A stretch of DNA of 64,000 nt from Misgurnus anguillicaudatus (GCF_027580225.2 NC_073348.2:23504001-23568000), one strand, 5' to 3'; shown: positions 25,601 to 37,824, numbered from the stretch's first letter. Notes: generated from the letters alone by a model not told the origin. Program-made: numbers and translations.

Positions 25601-26659
25601 AAGCGGACTCTCGAAGCGCGAGGAGGTGGGGCTCTCAAACACTCGCGCTACAGGCTGTTAGATGAAAAAGCCACAATTAGGTTAAGAAAACAGTATAATT
25701 TTACTAGCCTTGTATAAATGACCGATCTTTATTATAAATCATTGTCATCGTGTTTCGTTGCGTGCTGCTTTTGACGTTTTTATCTGTTTTACTTTAATCA
25801 GATGATAATTTTAAAGGAGGCTGCAAGGTGTTTAACGCATGGAGCTCATGCGCAGAGCTCCGCTCTTTGCTTTCTCGTGCGTGTATCATAATCGTGAGCA
25901 ATTGGGTCGTAAAATATGATGAGTATTGATCGCGGTAGAATCGCATCCAATGGGCAAATACAGTTTGACGCATTCAACAGTTAAGAGCAAATGCGCTCTT
26001 TGCTCTTTTGGCGCCACCCACGGGCGTTTGGATGCACACGCGGCAGGCAAAGCGCGTTCACGTTGCCTCTAATCTACCCCATAAATCCACTCACCCATCA
26101 CCCACACACTCTCTCCCACACACAACCGGTGGTGTTGTTTTTATTCTGAAGGATTCTGATGTTGAATAGATAGGTCGTGTGGAGAGCAAGACTCATTATG
26201 ACCTTTAATATAGTGTATGAAAACTAGAGACGTGTGAATTATGAGGTTTAGCAGCATGAATAAAGACACCTTGCCAGAACAGAGATCAAGGCTGCAGCAT
26301 CAATGTCATATTAATGTATTTCTTGTTTGAATTATGGTTTGTGAAAGTCAATACCATGACCGTCATAACATAAGAAATCAAGATGATCACACGCAGTTGT
26401 TGCTGGATTGGAAACGGCAGCCAAATCTGCACGAGGATCTCATATCAAATGGCATCCGTTATACAAACACCACAGCCTTGTGCCACCCTCTCTAAAACAA
26501 ACTCATTATAACGACAAGTGCTGTTATCGTAATCAAGCTGTATACCATTTGAAAGCTGTTACAGGGTGTGATTTTATCATTTGAAAAGCGGGTTAATATT
26601 CCTTTGTAAGATTATCTAAATAAACGGAATTTATTTCAAGACAACCGAGGGAATAAGGT
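25601..26659. other. CpG-rich to AT-rich sequence upstream of pcdh1
   Basis: The CpG-rich part continues to about 26060 and includes a CRE-like GACGT core and many CpG steps. It then gives way to ordinary AT-rich sequence. It may hold proximal control elements of pcdh1 or the start of a divergent transcript. I see no reading frame or motif that decides between these. Confidence 0.35.
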
Positions 26660-27506
26660 AACGTGCACACCAAAGCGTTTACGCCACATTATGTTTTCAA
26701 TTGTTTGCAATGGAAGCGTGCCGCTTTTCAAAAAAGCCAGGAACTGGCATTTTTTTTCGTGCTGAAAGCCAGCACTGAGGTCTTTCCGCGCTGAACGCCG
26801 ATAGTTGAAAATTTTTTAACTTTGGGTGAAAAGCACAACTTGCAATGTCAGTTCTCACACGGCCATCCAATCACAGTGAAGAAGGGGGAGGATAAAAATT
26901 ACAACAACCAACCAGTGCACAGTGTTGGGGTAACGCATTACAAGTTACGTGCATTACGTAATTATATTACTATTAACGCATTTCTTTATAAATGTGCACA
27001 TTAATATTTGAGTTACTTTTTTAAAAGTATTGCATGTTACATTCAGTTTAATTATTTAGATGTAAAAAAAAACAATGCATTGCATTAAACTGAATGTATT
27101 AACGTAGAATTACACAGTTTCAATCAGAAATGGAAATGGCAGAACAGAGCTTGACTTTTTTGCGATGGAAATATGCAATTTCTGAATGCAGAACTTCTGA
27201 GTCATAAAAAACACCTGCAAAGTAAGAAAAAGTAGCGCAAAAGTAACTTAAAAGTAACATAAGCATTATTTTCAATGAAAAGTAACTAAGTAATGCAATT
27301 AGTTACTTTTTTGGAGAGTAACTTAATATTGTAATGCATTACTTTTTAAAGTAACTTTCCCCAACACTGCCAGTGCATCGTTTGAAGTATTACAGCAACC
27401 AAAGTGCTCAGCTGAAAAAAGCTGGCAGTCGGCGGAAAAAATGCTGGCAGTCGCGTCCGCCTGGCATTTTCTGCCGTGTTTAAAAGCTTTGGTGTGCACA
27501 CCCCCT
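26660..27506. mobile_element. MITE with GTGCACACCAAAGC ends, interrupted by a hAT element
   Basis: Left end ACGTGCACACCAAAGCGTTT and right end AAAAGCTTTGGTGTGCACAC are inverted copies. The interior (AATGTCAGTTCTCACACGG, CCAATCACAGTG) matches the second copy at 45449-46041. A hAT element splits it at 26920. Confidence 0.8.
26920..27369. mobile_element. hAT MITE with CAGTGTTGGGG ends, 450 bp
   Basis: The termini are CAGTGTTGGGG and CCCCAACACTG, with exact 8-bp CCAGTGCA duplications at 26912-26919 and 27370-27377. The interior is rich in GTAACTT, GTAATGCATTAC and AAAGTAACT motifs, a family widespread in fish. There is no transposase. Confidence 0.9.
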
Positions 27507-29836
27507 AACCCCTTTACACAGCGCATACTGCGATTTTTCTTATTATGGAGTTAAAACTAAACTTTGGGAGAAGCACGCAAGTTTTAATCTCATTAATCAC
27601 AATGCAAGTATACAGTATCTAAATGACTGCTTACCTCACAGGAAGCAGCTGTTTATATACACTTTCACTGTGATTTAAAGCTCGAGTAAGTTTTATGTTC
27701 AGCTCCTCCATAACGGACAGAAACATCGTACTTTCATCTCATTCTTATGTTATCATTTGAACTTCTGAATTACTGCATTCATCGCATGTTTATCTTCAGA
27801 AGCTATTTTGTTTACGTGTCTTATATGAGAAGCCTAAATGCAAAAGCAGCTAAATGCCACATCTGTCAAAAATGTGATTATGATATTAATCGAATGCTCT
27901 CGGCACGTATTATATATTATTTATGTTCATCAAATACTTTCGCTTTAGATCTGCTTTATACTGACCTCAGGCCATTCATAAATACCGGATTGTTGGCAGA
28001 ATTCATAGAGTTTGATAAAAATGCTCAATTACAAGACAACATGTCAGATGCACTTCATATAGAGATCCTCATATAGTCTAGTACCTTAAAAGCTTAGTAC
28101 TTCATCTTATGATCAGTAGAGCAGAAAGCCTGCTATGTTTAACAATGGACAATTCAAACTGATATTCATAGCCCTACAATTGAATACAGTAGAGGTTTCA
28201 TGCACTGGGTCTGGGTGTAACAGCATGCCACCTGATGCTGTCTGTTAAATGCATGCCGCTCCCACCAGCCGAGATAAGGTCTGTATAAAAGGAAGACAGC
28301 AGGCATTTGTCCTTTTGAAAGAGTGAGACAGACGTCCAAGAATTATTTTGGCGCAAACCACATGTTTAATTATTTCCACCGTGCTGTGTCTTTATAAAAA
28401 GCTCAGAAAAGGAACCATGTCAATAAGATTGTGCATAGATAGGTTTTAGGCAATAATTGTGATTATTACAGGATCGCATTTTAAATTTTTGTTTATACTG
28501 TGAAAATTTTAACCATAAAATGTGATAACATTAAAATTAGGTTTAATTGAACTAATTTAAATCAACCTGACCGTATCAGGCTATGTTTATACTTAAATTA
28601 ACACCTGCATTTTATCACTTCACTCTATTTTATGAAATTGTTTAAGCGGTGAATATTTTTACATTCATCATCTTTTTATAAGCTGTATGTAATGCAGTCA
28701 TCTTTAATAACACATCAATAGAAACGTGTTAACCATAATTATCACAGACTTAGAGAAGTTTTCTCTAACCACATCTTCGTGGTCTCTGAGCAAACATCTA
28801 ATCTGACCGATGGGTGGCAAAACCCAGGAGCATCCAGAACAGTGCACCGCAGTACAGTCCCATACCAAGTCCCCAGGGAAAGGCATGACTCCTTTATTTC
28901 TCCCAGACAGCTTTTTTCAAAGAGTTCCAGTATGTGAGTCTTTCTGTCTCCTCCACCAATCTCTCATTAGCACCAAACAAACAGCTGTCGGGTTACATCT
29001 CTTGGGCTCTCATTAAGCTCTGCCAGTCATTCACGAGCCAGCTACCATCCAATCAAAGTGCGGCTTCTACCTACGCTGTGCCCACCCACATGCAACAGGG
29101 AGAGGGTCAGAGGTCAGTTGAGTAAGAGACAGTAATGTAACATTGTATCATTACATCTTTTGAGCATTTCATATATAAAAGGTAGAAAAACACCTAGCGT
29201 TTAATTGCTTGCGTACCTTTTCCAGCCATCTAAATGAGTTTTACCAAAGTCTGTTTAGGGAAGTCACGCCACTAGCCGGCATCGTTGCTATGCCTCCGGG
29301 CAGTTATTTTAGTCATGCAAGACAAAAGTTCTATTGGGTAAGACAGATATAATTAAAATTGTGTGCTAAAATCACAATCCCACCAACAATTAAACCTGAC
29401 ATCAATATAACTTTTGTTTCCTAAGTTCAAAGACATTTTTTTCTTTCTTTATATGAAGTTAATTTAACAAAGTTCGGGAGGAGCATGTGATCCAACCAAT
29501 AAGCACGAAGAGGTGCCTATACTGTAAACAGCCATCCCAACTGTCCCATGACAGTTTTTTGCAAAATCCCCTTCTCCACCCCATCACCTCAGCTACTCTT
29601 AGCTAGTTTTATCTATCCCAGTTAAAGAGGGGGGAGTACTCTGGGTTCGGGCTAAAATTCAGAGTTTGGAGCCATCCCTTCGAACAGCATGCAAAATATA
29701 CTTTATCTCATTCCCTATCGATTACATGTTAATGCGAGCTCGTGAATTAATATTGACGCCATTCCAGCATCTATGGCTATATCCATAGCGAAAACTGGTT
29801 AATCCATACACAAGTTAATCCATACATAAGTTGGGG
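27507..29836. other. No host gene; part of an unnamed repeat at about 27640-28076
   Basis: The 109-codon frame at 27747-28076 lies in a repeat. Its segment TTATGATATTAATCGAATGC..GGATTGTTGGCAGAATTCATAG has a diverged relative at about 30800-30930, so it is not taken as a gene. A good TATAAAAGG sits at 28284 (plus strand) with nothing gene-like after it. The rest is AT-rich single-copy-looking sequence. Confidence 0.4.
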
Positions 29837-30000
29837 AGAGGCAATTTGGTTTCTCCATTTCACCTAACTTGCATGTTTTTGGCCTGTTGGAGGACACAGG
29901 TGTACCCGGAGTAAACCCACATTGACACAGGGAGAACATGCAAACCTGACCTAGATGGGCTTGAACCTGGGACCTTCCTGCTGTGAGGCAAAAGTGCTAC
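29837..30000 (-). mobile_element. tRNA-derived SINE fragment, DANA/V-SINE type
   Basis: Read on the minus strand it begins GTAGCACTTTTGCCTCACAG and continues through a B-box-like GGTTCAAGCCC. It then reaches the V-SINE core (GTTTGCATGTTCTCCCTGTG, GTGGGTTTACTCCGGGTA). These are hallmarks of DANA/HE1-type SINEs of fish. It is diverged and lacks a clear A box and tail. Confidence 0.75.
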
Positions 30001-30498
30001 AGGTTGGCAAGCACCTCACACAATTCTGTACAAACCCCCTTCCCAAGAGAATCAACCGTCTGTATCGGATAATGATTGGTTCTTTTATTTGGAAGGTGGG
30101 ACTTCCATTGCAAGAGTGGCCATGTCAAGCATTTTGTCCCATTCATAACAATAACAGACAGGGCTCAATCTTGTAATATCCAATATCTTTGGTTTTACAC
30201 AGCGATGCGGGGTTTGCGAACCCCTGGTGGTTTGCAAGGAAATTGCAGAGTTTGTGAGTTGACGAAAAACAATTAATTATTATTAAATCATAAAATTTAA
30301 ATAAATAATTTAAAAATTAACTAATTTAAATAAAACACTTACTGATAAAAAAATATTTTATTTGCTTAATATAAATGTCATGTGCCATTACACAACACTG
30401 CAATATATAAGAAAAAAAAAACATAAAAAACATACAAAATAGGCAGATACGTTTTATGTATCAAAAAAATAGAAAATTGTAAGAAAAAGGTCCAGCCG

Positions 30499-30771
30499 TG
30501 ATTTCGCCAAGTAAGATGTGATCCTGGATCAACAGTTTTTGTTGATCCTGGATCAACGTTTTAATCAAAGATACCCCAACCTACCCTTAACTCTAACCCT
30601 AACCATTTTTAAACCCTCAAATTAGTGTGAAATAATAGTTTGAGGGGTATTTTTTAAAAGCCCCTTATCCAATCCTAAACCTAAATCTAACATAAACCCT
30701 AATCCTAATCTTGCAATCTTATTGGTTAATGAAAATGTTGATCCAGGATCACATCCTACTTGGTGAAATCA
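30499..30771. mobile_element. MITE with TGATTTCGCCAAGTA ends, 273 bp
   Basis: The left end TGATTTCGCCAAGTAAGATG and right end CATCCTACTTGGTGAAATCA form an inverted repeat of about 35 bp with few mismatches. TGATCCTGGATCAAC is included in the arms. The interior carries several CTAACCCTAACC-like steps. No coding capacity. Confidence 0.8.
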
Positions 30772-31582
30772 CATTCACCAACATGGCTCGAGCTCAGATG
30801 CAAAAATTAGATAATGATATTAACCGAATGCTTGTATTATACCGTCATCAAATAGTTTCGATTCAAATCCACTTTATTCTTGCGTAACGCCATTCAGAAA
30901 TATTGCGTTGTTGGCAGAATCTATTGTAATGGCACAATGATTTCGTAGCAAAGTCCTCTAAGTGCACGGAAGATGAATTGGGTGAACAACAGCGATGGGG
31001 TATGTCGAGGTACAACAGCTTTTTACCCGATAAAAGTAAGTTTTATTTATTAGGATATTGACTAGCCTTTATCAGATTTTTTTTGTAGTGGAGATTTTGC
31101 ATGCACTGTAGGGTTTTGCAGCTAAAGACAGTCAAATTTGTTAAATATAAATGAAATGCCTAAAGTGAGATTTGTGGCAAAATAAGGCATTTTACTAAAC
31201 CTTAACATAAGAGCCTGATGCTTATGTTACAAGAAAACATGTCAGACACACATAGAGGATTTTGCACTACTCATGTAATAAAAACAGATGAAGTAAAACA
31301 TGTAAATGTGCTATTAAATTATTGAAATATTTACTTGCAAGGAGTAATTCAAGTAAATAATTTAGGTCAAGAAGGTTCGGCTGACAAAAAAGCTTGAAAA
31401 CCCCTGCCATAGAAGCAAGCATTTTTTGGTTCTCAAAAGTCAAATTCTTAACCACATCTTTTGATACTTTTTATAGATGTATAACCTTTATCAACCACAA
31501 ATAACTTTTTGTGCAACAGAAAGCATCTGTGGATGTTCTGTGGGTTTTTTATGTAACCATACAGCCTGACAAAGCCTTATTT
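30772..31582. other. Diverged copy of the 27.6-28.1 kb repeat, then no feature
   Basis: About 30800-31260 shares scattered blocks (TAACCGAATGC, GTTGGCAGAAT, AACATGTCAGA) with 27860-28070 in the same order. Beyond that I see no gene. Confidence 0.5.
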
Positions 31583-32577
31583 TTAAAGAGCACCTATGGT
31601 CTGATTCATGATTTTACATTTCCTTTGGTGTGTAAGTGTGTATAAGTACATGTTAATGATATGCAAAAGGTAAAACCCCAAAGTAAACAATGACGCGAAT
31701 TATCGTCTCCAAGTAAATCTCTTTTCTTGGACTACAACAAACACATGGATTGTAGGCAACAGTTTACTTCCTGGGATTGATGATGTAGTAAAGACCGACA
31801 TGATCATAATTTCTCCCGCTTTGGACTCAGCCTGTAAGTGTAACGGGGTTGCTTTAATGAAAGCGAATGAGAAGTGAATCCATGTGCAAAAAGGTTGTTT
31901 ATTGTAAAAATCCCAAAAGGGCCAGCAAATAAATCCAAAGGGTAAATCCACAAAACGTAATCCAATAAACAGGCACTAGGTCAGGGCAGGCAGAGTACAA
32001 TCACATAATCCAAAAACAGGCACGGGTCAAACACAGGCAGATGCAGAAACAGAAACAGGTAAAGACAGGCAACAGGTACAGGCTAACATACGAAGTATTA
32101 ATCAGCAATGAATAGCAGGACTGAGGTGGCTTTATACAAACAGATAGGAAGTGTGAAGTGTGACATGGCATGATGAATATCAAAACAGGACAGAGTGTCA
32201 AAATAAAAGTCCTAATAACAAAAATACACAGAACACACAGAAAACACAGAACAAAACCTTACAGTAAGTCAACTCCTGTTAGTATTGCATTGTGCACTAA
32301 ACTTTCAAACATGGTAAGGGGCGCCACATTTCCAGCTGACGTCAGAGATATACAGGCCAATCACAACGTACAGAATAGCTGGCCAATCAGGAACACAGCG
32401 CTTTTCAAATCGATGAGTTTTGTACAAAATCAGTGCGTTTGGGAAGAGAGGGAAATCTGAGGGCTACAAAAATGTACGGTATGTGGAAAGTAATGTGTTT
32501 TTTGAACCATAAACCATTGTATTATACCAAATACACAAAATAAAGTTGTTTTTTGCAATGTAATAGGTGCACTTTAA
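31583..32577. mobile_element. TTAA element of the TTAAAGAGCACC family, interrupted by a solo LTR
   Basis: Starts TTAAAGAGCACCTATGGTC and ends ATAGGTGCACTTTAA. The body (GTGTATAAGTACATGTTAA, CCCCAAAGTAAAC, ACTCCTGTTAG, AACCATAAACCAT) matches the copy at 48947-51184. A 425-bp LTR is inserted in it. Confidence 0.8.
31839..32263 (-). mobile_element. Solo LTR, 425 bp, with 5-bp target duplication
   Basis: The inserted segment begins TGTAACGGGG and ends ACCTTACA, that is TG..CA. It is flanked by GTAAG at 31834-31838 and 32264-32268. The sister copy at about 49168 has one GTAAG at this site. On the minus strand it has TATAAAGCCACC and, further on, AATAAA, so transcription would run minus. No internal region remains, as expected for LTR-LTR recombination. 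Confidence 0.8.
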
Positions 32578-33736
32578 AAGTGTAGCAGCCCAAACAGTAG
32601 TAAAAGCATCTTATACCGAATTCAGTTAATTACTTCAGACAATAGCAGCTTGTCTCAGTAAAGAAGTCTACGTCCAGATTTCCTATAGCCTGGAACCTGT
32701 TCTAATGAAAGGTGAGAGACTTTCAAATCACCAGTCTTTTGTTCTTTGATTGTGTAATAGCAGTGAGTCATTCTTCAGGCAGTTTGCGATAATGACACCC
32801 CCCACTGTCAATCAGTGTATTCAGAAATATTCAAAGAGGATAAAATCGCATAATGGCCCAGAAATCTCTAAGGGGGGTGTAGAGAAGTTGCTCGAGTGAG
32901 TGCTCTATTTCACAAGCAAAGCAGTTTGATTATTTCCCTTTTTAGAGCATGAGATGGTTTTGACATTTCTTCACAGCAACTTCACAGAATACGCACACGG
33001 ATGACATAACCATTGTTCTACCACAGCTGAAATTCACTCCGTTTTTACGCTTTTACCCTCAAACTTTATTGCCAGCTATCTTCTCGTGTTGATGGTTTCA
33101 GTAGTGATGGTACAGCGCAATGCGTGTGGGCACTTCATAGGCTTACATTTACACATGAGAACAACTCGGTTTCAGAGGAACTCATGTGAATTAATGCTTC
33201 AGGCCTGAGGCTGATTCACGTGACAGGACCGCAGGGAACAATTAGATGGGCTTAGGAATAAAACCAGGCAGGAACCTTTTCTACCCATTTCAGGGTCAAC
33301 AGCTTTATGACTGCACTGAGCCACTGCACGGAGAACAAGACATTCCCGCCCAAGGAACCCGCTAAAAATTGCACCTCTAAACACAGCAGTGGACCTGGCC
33401 TTGAACGTGGTACTTAGAAGTTATGAGAGGGCCAAACTCATCCAGTTGGTACAGCTGACTGACTCTCTAAATGAAAAAGCATGGTGATGTTAGGATGCTT
33501 TATTGACCTGTATGTACAAAGTAAACTGTTGTCGTTTTTCACCAATTACAAAAGTTGAACACTTAAAGAAGTAAATAATAAACTGAAAAAAAAAATCGAA
33601 ATTAGTCATGCCTGTTAAAAGTGTGGGTTGCCATGTTGAGATCACATGATCAGCTGAAAGCAAATCAGTTTATTTCCATATAACACTCCATTTTTAGACA
33701 AAATTAATTATAAAAATAAATAGAAAATGAATTATT
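32578..33736. other. No gene seen
   Basis: AT-rich, apparently single-copy sequence. No exon, RNA gene or recognisable repeat. Confidence 0.35.
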
Positions 33737-35484
33737 TATGACTGACTGCATGTTTAAAAAGAAGAAGATAAAATGGTCCCAAGCTGTCACTGGGACAGTA
33801 TCCTTTAAAAAAATACAAAACTGTATAATTTAGGTACAGATTTGGTACCAATATGTACTTATGTCGCTTTTCCATCGCATAGTACCCCATGGTTTGGGTC
33901 GGGCTGGCTTACTTTTGGGGGCTTTTCCACTGGGTACAGTATGTAGTACCCAATACTTTTGTAGCAACACCTCGGTTGGCGTTCCAAGCGAGCTGAGCTG
34001 ACCTGATACTAAACCATGACGTGAAAACACTGGAGATCACTGATTGGTCTGAGAGAATCGTCACTTTCAGTGTCATCGCTATAATGTAAAAGATTAGCTT
34101 TACCTTCATGCTAGATTTCGCTGTTTCGAGTCACCTGTTGTCGTCTGTGCTTTGCTGTAAGTTCCCAAACTCCCTTTTAGCGATGAAAAACATCTTCAGG
34201 TTGAGAATCAAAAACACCAAACCAGTTTTTTCCAGACTTTCAGTTTGTGGCGGCACATTCGCGATGTGCACGTCCGCATATATGCTTAAATGCACCTTAA
34301 ATGAGGCTAAGCGGAGCGCGTTGACTATGACTGACTGCATGTTTGAAAAGAAGAAGAAAAAATGGTCCCAAGCTGGTACAGTATTTTTTTGAAAAAAAGA
34401 CAAAAATGTATAATGTAGGTCTACACATTTGGTACCAATATGTACCTTATGGCGCTTTTCCATTGCACAGTACCCCACAGTTTGGGTCGGGTCAGCTTAC
34501 TTTTGGGGGCTTTTCCACTGGGTGCAGTACGTAGTATCCGATATTTTTTAGTACCACCTCGGTTGGCGAGCCGAGCTGATACCAAAACGTGATGCAAAAA
34601 CACTGTACGTCACTGATTGGTCTGAGAGAATCGTCACTACCAGCATCATCGCTAAAATGTAAAAGATTAGCTTTACCTTCATGCTAACCTGCGCTGTCTC
34701 GAGTAACCTTTTGTCATCTGTGCTTTGCTGTAAGTTCCCAAACTCCCTTTTAGCGATGAAAAACATCCACAGGTTGAGAATCAACAACACCAAACCAGTT
34801 TTATCCAGACTTTCAGTTTGTGGCGGCACATTCGCGATGCACACGTCCGCATATATGCTTAAATGCAACTTAAATGAGGCTTAGCGGAGCGCGTTGACTA
34901 TGACTGACTGCATGTTTGAAAAGAAGAATAAAAAATGGTCCCAAGCTTTTACTGGGACAGTATCCTTTGAAAAAATACAAAAATGTATAATGTAGGTACA
35001 GATGTCTACACATTTGGTACCAATATGTACCTTATGGCGCTTTTCCATTGCACAGTACCCCACAGTTTGGGTTGGGTCAGCTTACTTTAGGGGGCTTTTC
35101 CACTGGGTGCAGTACGTAGTATCCGATATTTTTTAGTACCACCTCGGTTGGCGAGCCGAGCTGATACCAAAACGTGACGCAAAAACACTGTAGGTCACTG
35201 ATTGGTCTGAGAGAATTGTCACTACCAGCATCATCGCTAAAATGTAAAAGATTAGCTTTACCTTCATGCTAGCTTGCGCTGTCTCGAGTAACCTGTTGTC
35301 ATCTGTGCTTTGCTGTAAGTTCCCAAACTCCGCTTTAGCGATGAAAAACATCCACAGGTTGAGAATCAACAACACCAAACCAGTTTTATCCAGACTTTCA
35401 GTTTGTGGCGGCACATTCGCGATGCGCACGTCCGCATATATGCTTAAATGCAACTTAAATGAGGCTCAGCGGAGCGCGTCGACT
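33737..35484. repeat. Tandem array of three units of about 585 bp
   Basis: Units start with TATGACTGACTGCATGTTT at 33737, 34325 and 34899 (588, 574 and about 586 bp). Each carries GGTACCAATATGTAC, TTTTCCATTGCACAGTACC, GATTGGTCTGAGAGAAT and GTTTGTGGCGGCACATTCGC in the same order. Units 2 and 3 are closer to each other than to unit 1. A minus-strand frame of 106 codons (MHLSIYADV..) is open in units 2 and 3 with few changes. It resembles no protein I know and is explained by recent duplication. The unit itself looks like a mobile element relic. Confidence 0.85.
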
Positions 35485-37010
35485 GATGCCATGGGTGCTT
35501 GTACAGAAACTCTTGTGTGATACAGAGGTAGTAATAAATGCAATGTGCAAACATTTATTTGTTGTGGTCAATTTTAACTTTTTTACCCAGCGACAGCTAG
35601 GTACCATTTTTTACCAATTTGTTTCTGACAGTGTGATAACGACTGCTTTTGCACAAAGTTGCATTCCCACAAGTCTAAGATGACTTCCACATTAGCCTTC
35701 ACATCCGAGTATACCTTTAAAATGTTTTTAACTCAGTTTAACCTTCCTCAGGACACCACCTTTAAACAGCAGCACTTCAGTGACCTTAGCTATTGCTTTA
35801 AAATAATAAACACAAATTGCAGGATGCATACATCCTGTAAAACACAGACTGAGTTGTCATGACAGCAAAACCTCTGATCTTCACCTGAAACCTTGAATAA
35901 AGCAGCAAGCGTGATGACTGAACACTCAGTAAGATACTGTACGCTTTCTGTCTGCCTTTCAAGCCCGCTGACTTTGTGTATAGAAGCTTTACATGCTACA
36001 GCAAGCATTTCCAACAATACCATCACATACCTCATCATCTAAAGCATTGAATGTAAAGAAAACATATAACGTCAGGAAAATCACCCACACTGGTTGTTTC
36101 TATGGGAGGCCTGGTTGGCACTGTCGTGTCTAAGTGCTGCTTTTATGCCATATAGAGTGAAAGCAGTAGATAATGCAAAACTAACTGGAAATATAATGGT
36201 AAATGAGAAAGTAATGGTAAATTATGGTTATATAAAACATGCGCTCAATGTGCTGAAGGAATGCATGTAATGCGTAAATGAATAAATAATAATGGTAATT
36301 ATGAATCTTTAGCTTTGTATTAAATGCTAAGACAAGGATTAATGTGAATGGCGTTCATCCAAAGGAGCGTAAACAAACAAAATGTAAAATTGTATGTCTC
36401 CCGCCTAGAGAGAATAAACTAAAATGAATTATTTTTCATTACAGCTCCACAGACAATGCTTAGGAAAACAAAACTGTGCTGCTGGCATTATGCTTTTACG
36501 GTTAGTTAGCAAGAAAATATTAGCATTGTCTTTTCTCGCACTTCCCCACAGCAGCCCACAACTGAACATCAGAGCAGCTCTCCCTGGCCTTTGCCCATGC
36601 CAGACACAATGGTGTCTCGCTTGTCATGATAAGATATGCTAAACAGGCACTGAAGCATTGTCCTCCTAGCCAAAAAGTACCAAAGAGTTTGGGAAAAGTT
36701 GCAGTGCTGGAATGTTTTCCTGTACTGCTCAACTTGTAGGGTATTGTGCTAGCAATGCAAGGTCATGGATTCAATACCAGAATATTAAACTGATGTAAAG
36801 GGCATACCTTAAAGGCGCAATGTGGGACTTTTAGGAGGCTCTCTTGTCAGAAATGCAGTATAATATTCATAACTATAATATCAGTGGTGTATAAAGACAA
36901 TATGAACTGTATTGTGTTTATTACCTTAGAATGAGCATGGAAGTTGCCATCATGTTTCTACAATAGCCTTAAACGGACAAACTGTTCTACAGAGCGCGTT
37001 TCGTCCCCAC
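35485..37010. other. No gene seen; a degraded SINE-like fragment near 36725-36785
   Basis: The stretch GTATTGTGCTAGCAATGCAA..GTCATGGATTCAATACCAG resembles the tRNA-related head (A and B box) of a cyprinid SINE. The TTAAAGGCGCAATGTGGGAC at about 36810 looks like one end of a TTAA element whose other end I did not locate. The rest is featureless. Confidence 0.45.
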
Positions 37011-37824
37011 TGTAAAAATAAGTCAGTTTAACCTACTATTTTAAGTTATAGCCGACGGATCCACAATTCAGTTCGGCAACACATGACGTCACCCATTAAA
37101 AGTGAATGAGAAGCGTTGACGCTAACACCTCGTGTGCACGTACCTTTAAAGTTCTGCATAATTAAGGGCGTGGGCACTTGAGTGACGGATGACAGTCACT
37201 GCCGTCACTAGAGTCAAGCTTGGCCCCGACGGATCCACAATTCAGTTCGGCAACGCATGACGTCACCCATTAAAAGTGAATGGGAAGCGTTAACGCTAAC
37301 GCCTCGTGTGAACATACCGTTAAAGTTCTGCATAATTAAGGGCGTGGCCACTTGAGTGACGGATGACAGTCACTGCTGTCACTAGAGTCAAGCTTGGCCC
37401 CGACGGATCCACAATTCAGTTCGGCAACGCATGACGTCACCCGTTAAAAGTGAATGGGAAGCGTTAACGCTAACGCCTCGTGTGAACATACCGTTAAAGT
37501 TCTGCATAATTAAGGGCGTGGCCACTTGAGTGACAGATGAGCTGCCACTGCTGTCACTAGAGTCGAGCCAGGCGGGCGTGGTTTCAGCAACCAGCCACCT
37601 CAGCCTCACCCACATCCCGCCTCTTTACCGATTTTCAGTTATTCGCGAGTGATGCGCGGCCAAGACGGCAAAGGCAGGCACTGCCTACTTTATGCTTCAA
37701 AAAAGCTCTTCACAAACCTATGGGTGATGTCACAGACACTAATTCCATATTTTTTACAGTCTATGGTTTTAACCTGCGATAAGTTGACTTAACTTATAAA
37801 AACAAGTAAATATTTTTACAGTGT
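37011..37824. mobile_element. CACTGTAAAAAT-ended foldback carrying an internal tandem array
   Basis: Left end CACTGTAAAAATAAGTCAGT and right end ATATTTTTACAGTGTA are inverted, with subterminal AACCTACTATTTTAAGTTATA pairing with GTTGACTTAACTTATAA. The interior is occupied by the 174-bp repeats. Simpler relatives of the same end type occur near 45115-45320, 53473-53640 and 59299-59467. Confidence 0.6.
37054..37570. repeat. Tandem array of three 174-bp units
   Basis: Units start GACGGATCCACAATTCAG at 37054, 37228 and 37402, exactly 174 bp apart. The last one drifts near 37540-37570. Each has GCATGACGTCACCC (CRE-like TGACGTCA), AAGCGTTAACGCTAACGCC and AAGGGCGTGGCCACTTGAGTG. Units differ at only a few positions, so the array is young or homogenised. 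Confidence 0.9.

Noticed and set aside
27747..28076. 109-codon plus-strand frame
   Set aside because: It lies in a repeat with a diverged second copy at about 30.8 kb in which the frame is not kept.
34131..35520. Series of similar frames of 60-115 codons on both strands
   Set aside because: They repeat because the DNA is a tandem array. No known protein, start context or splice signal supports them.
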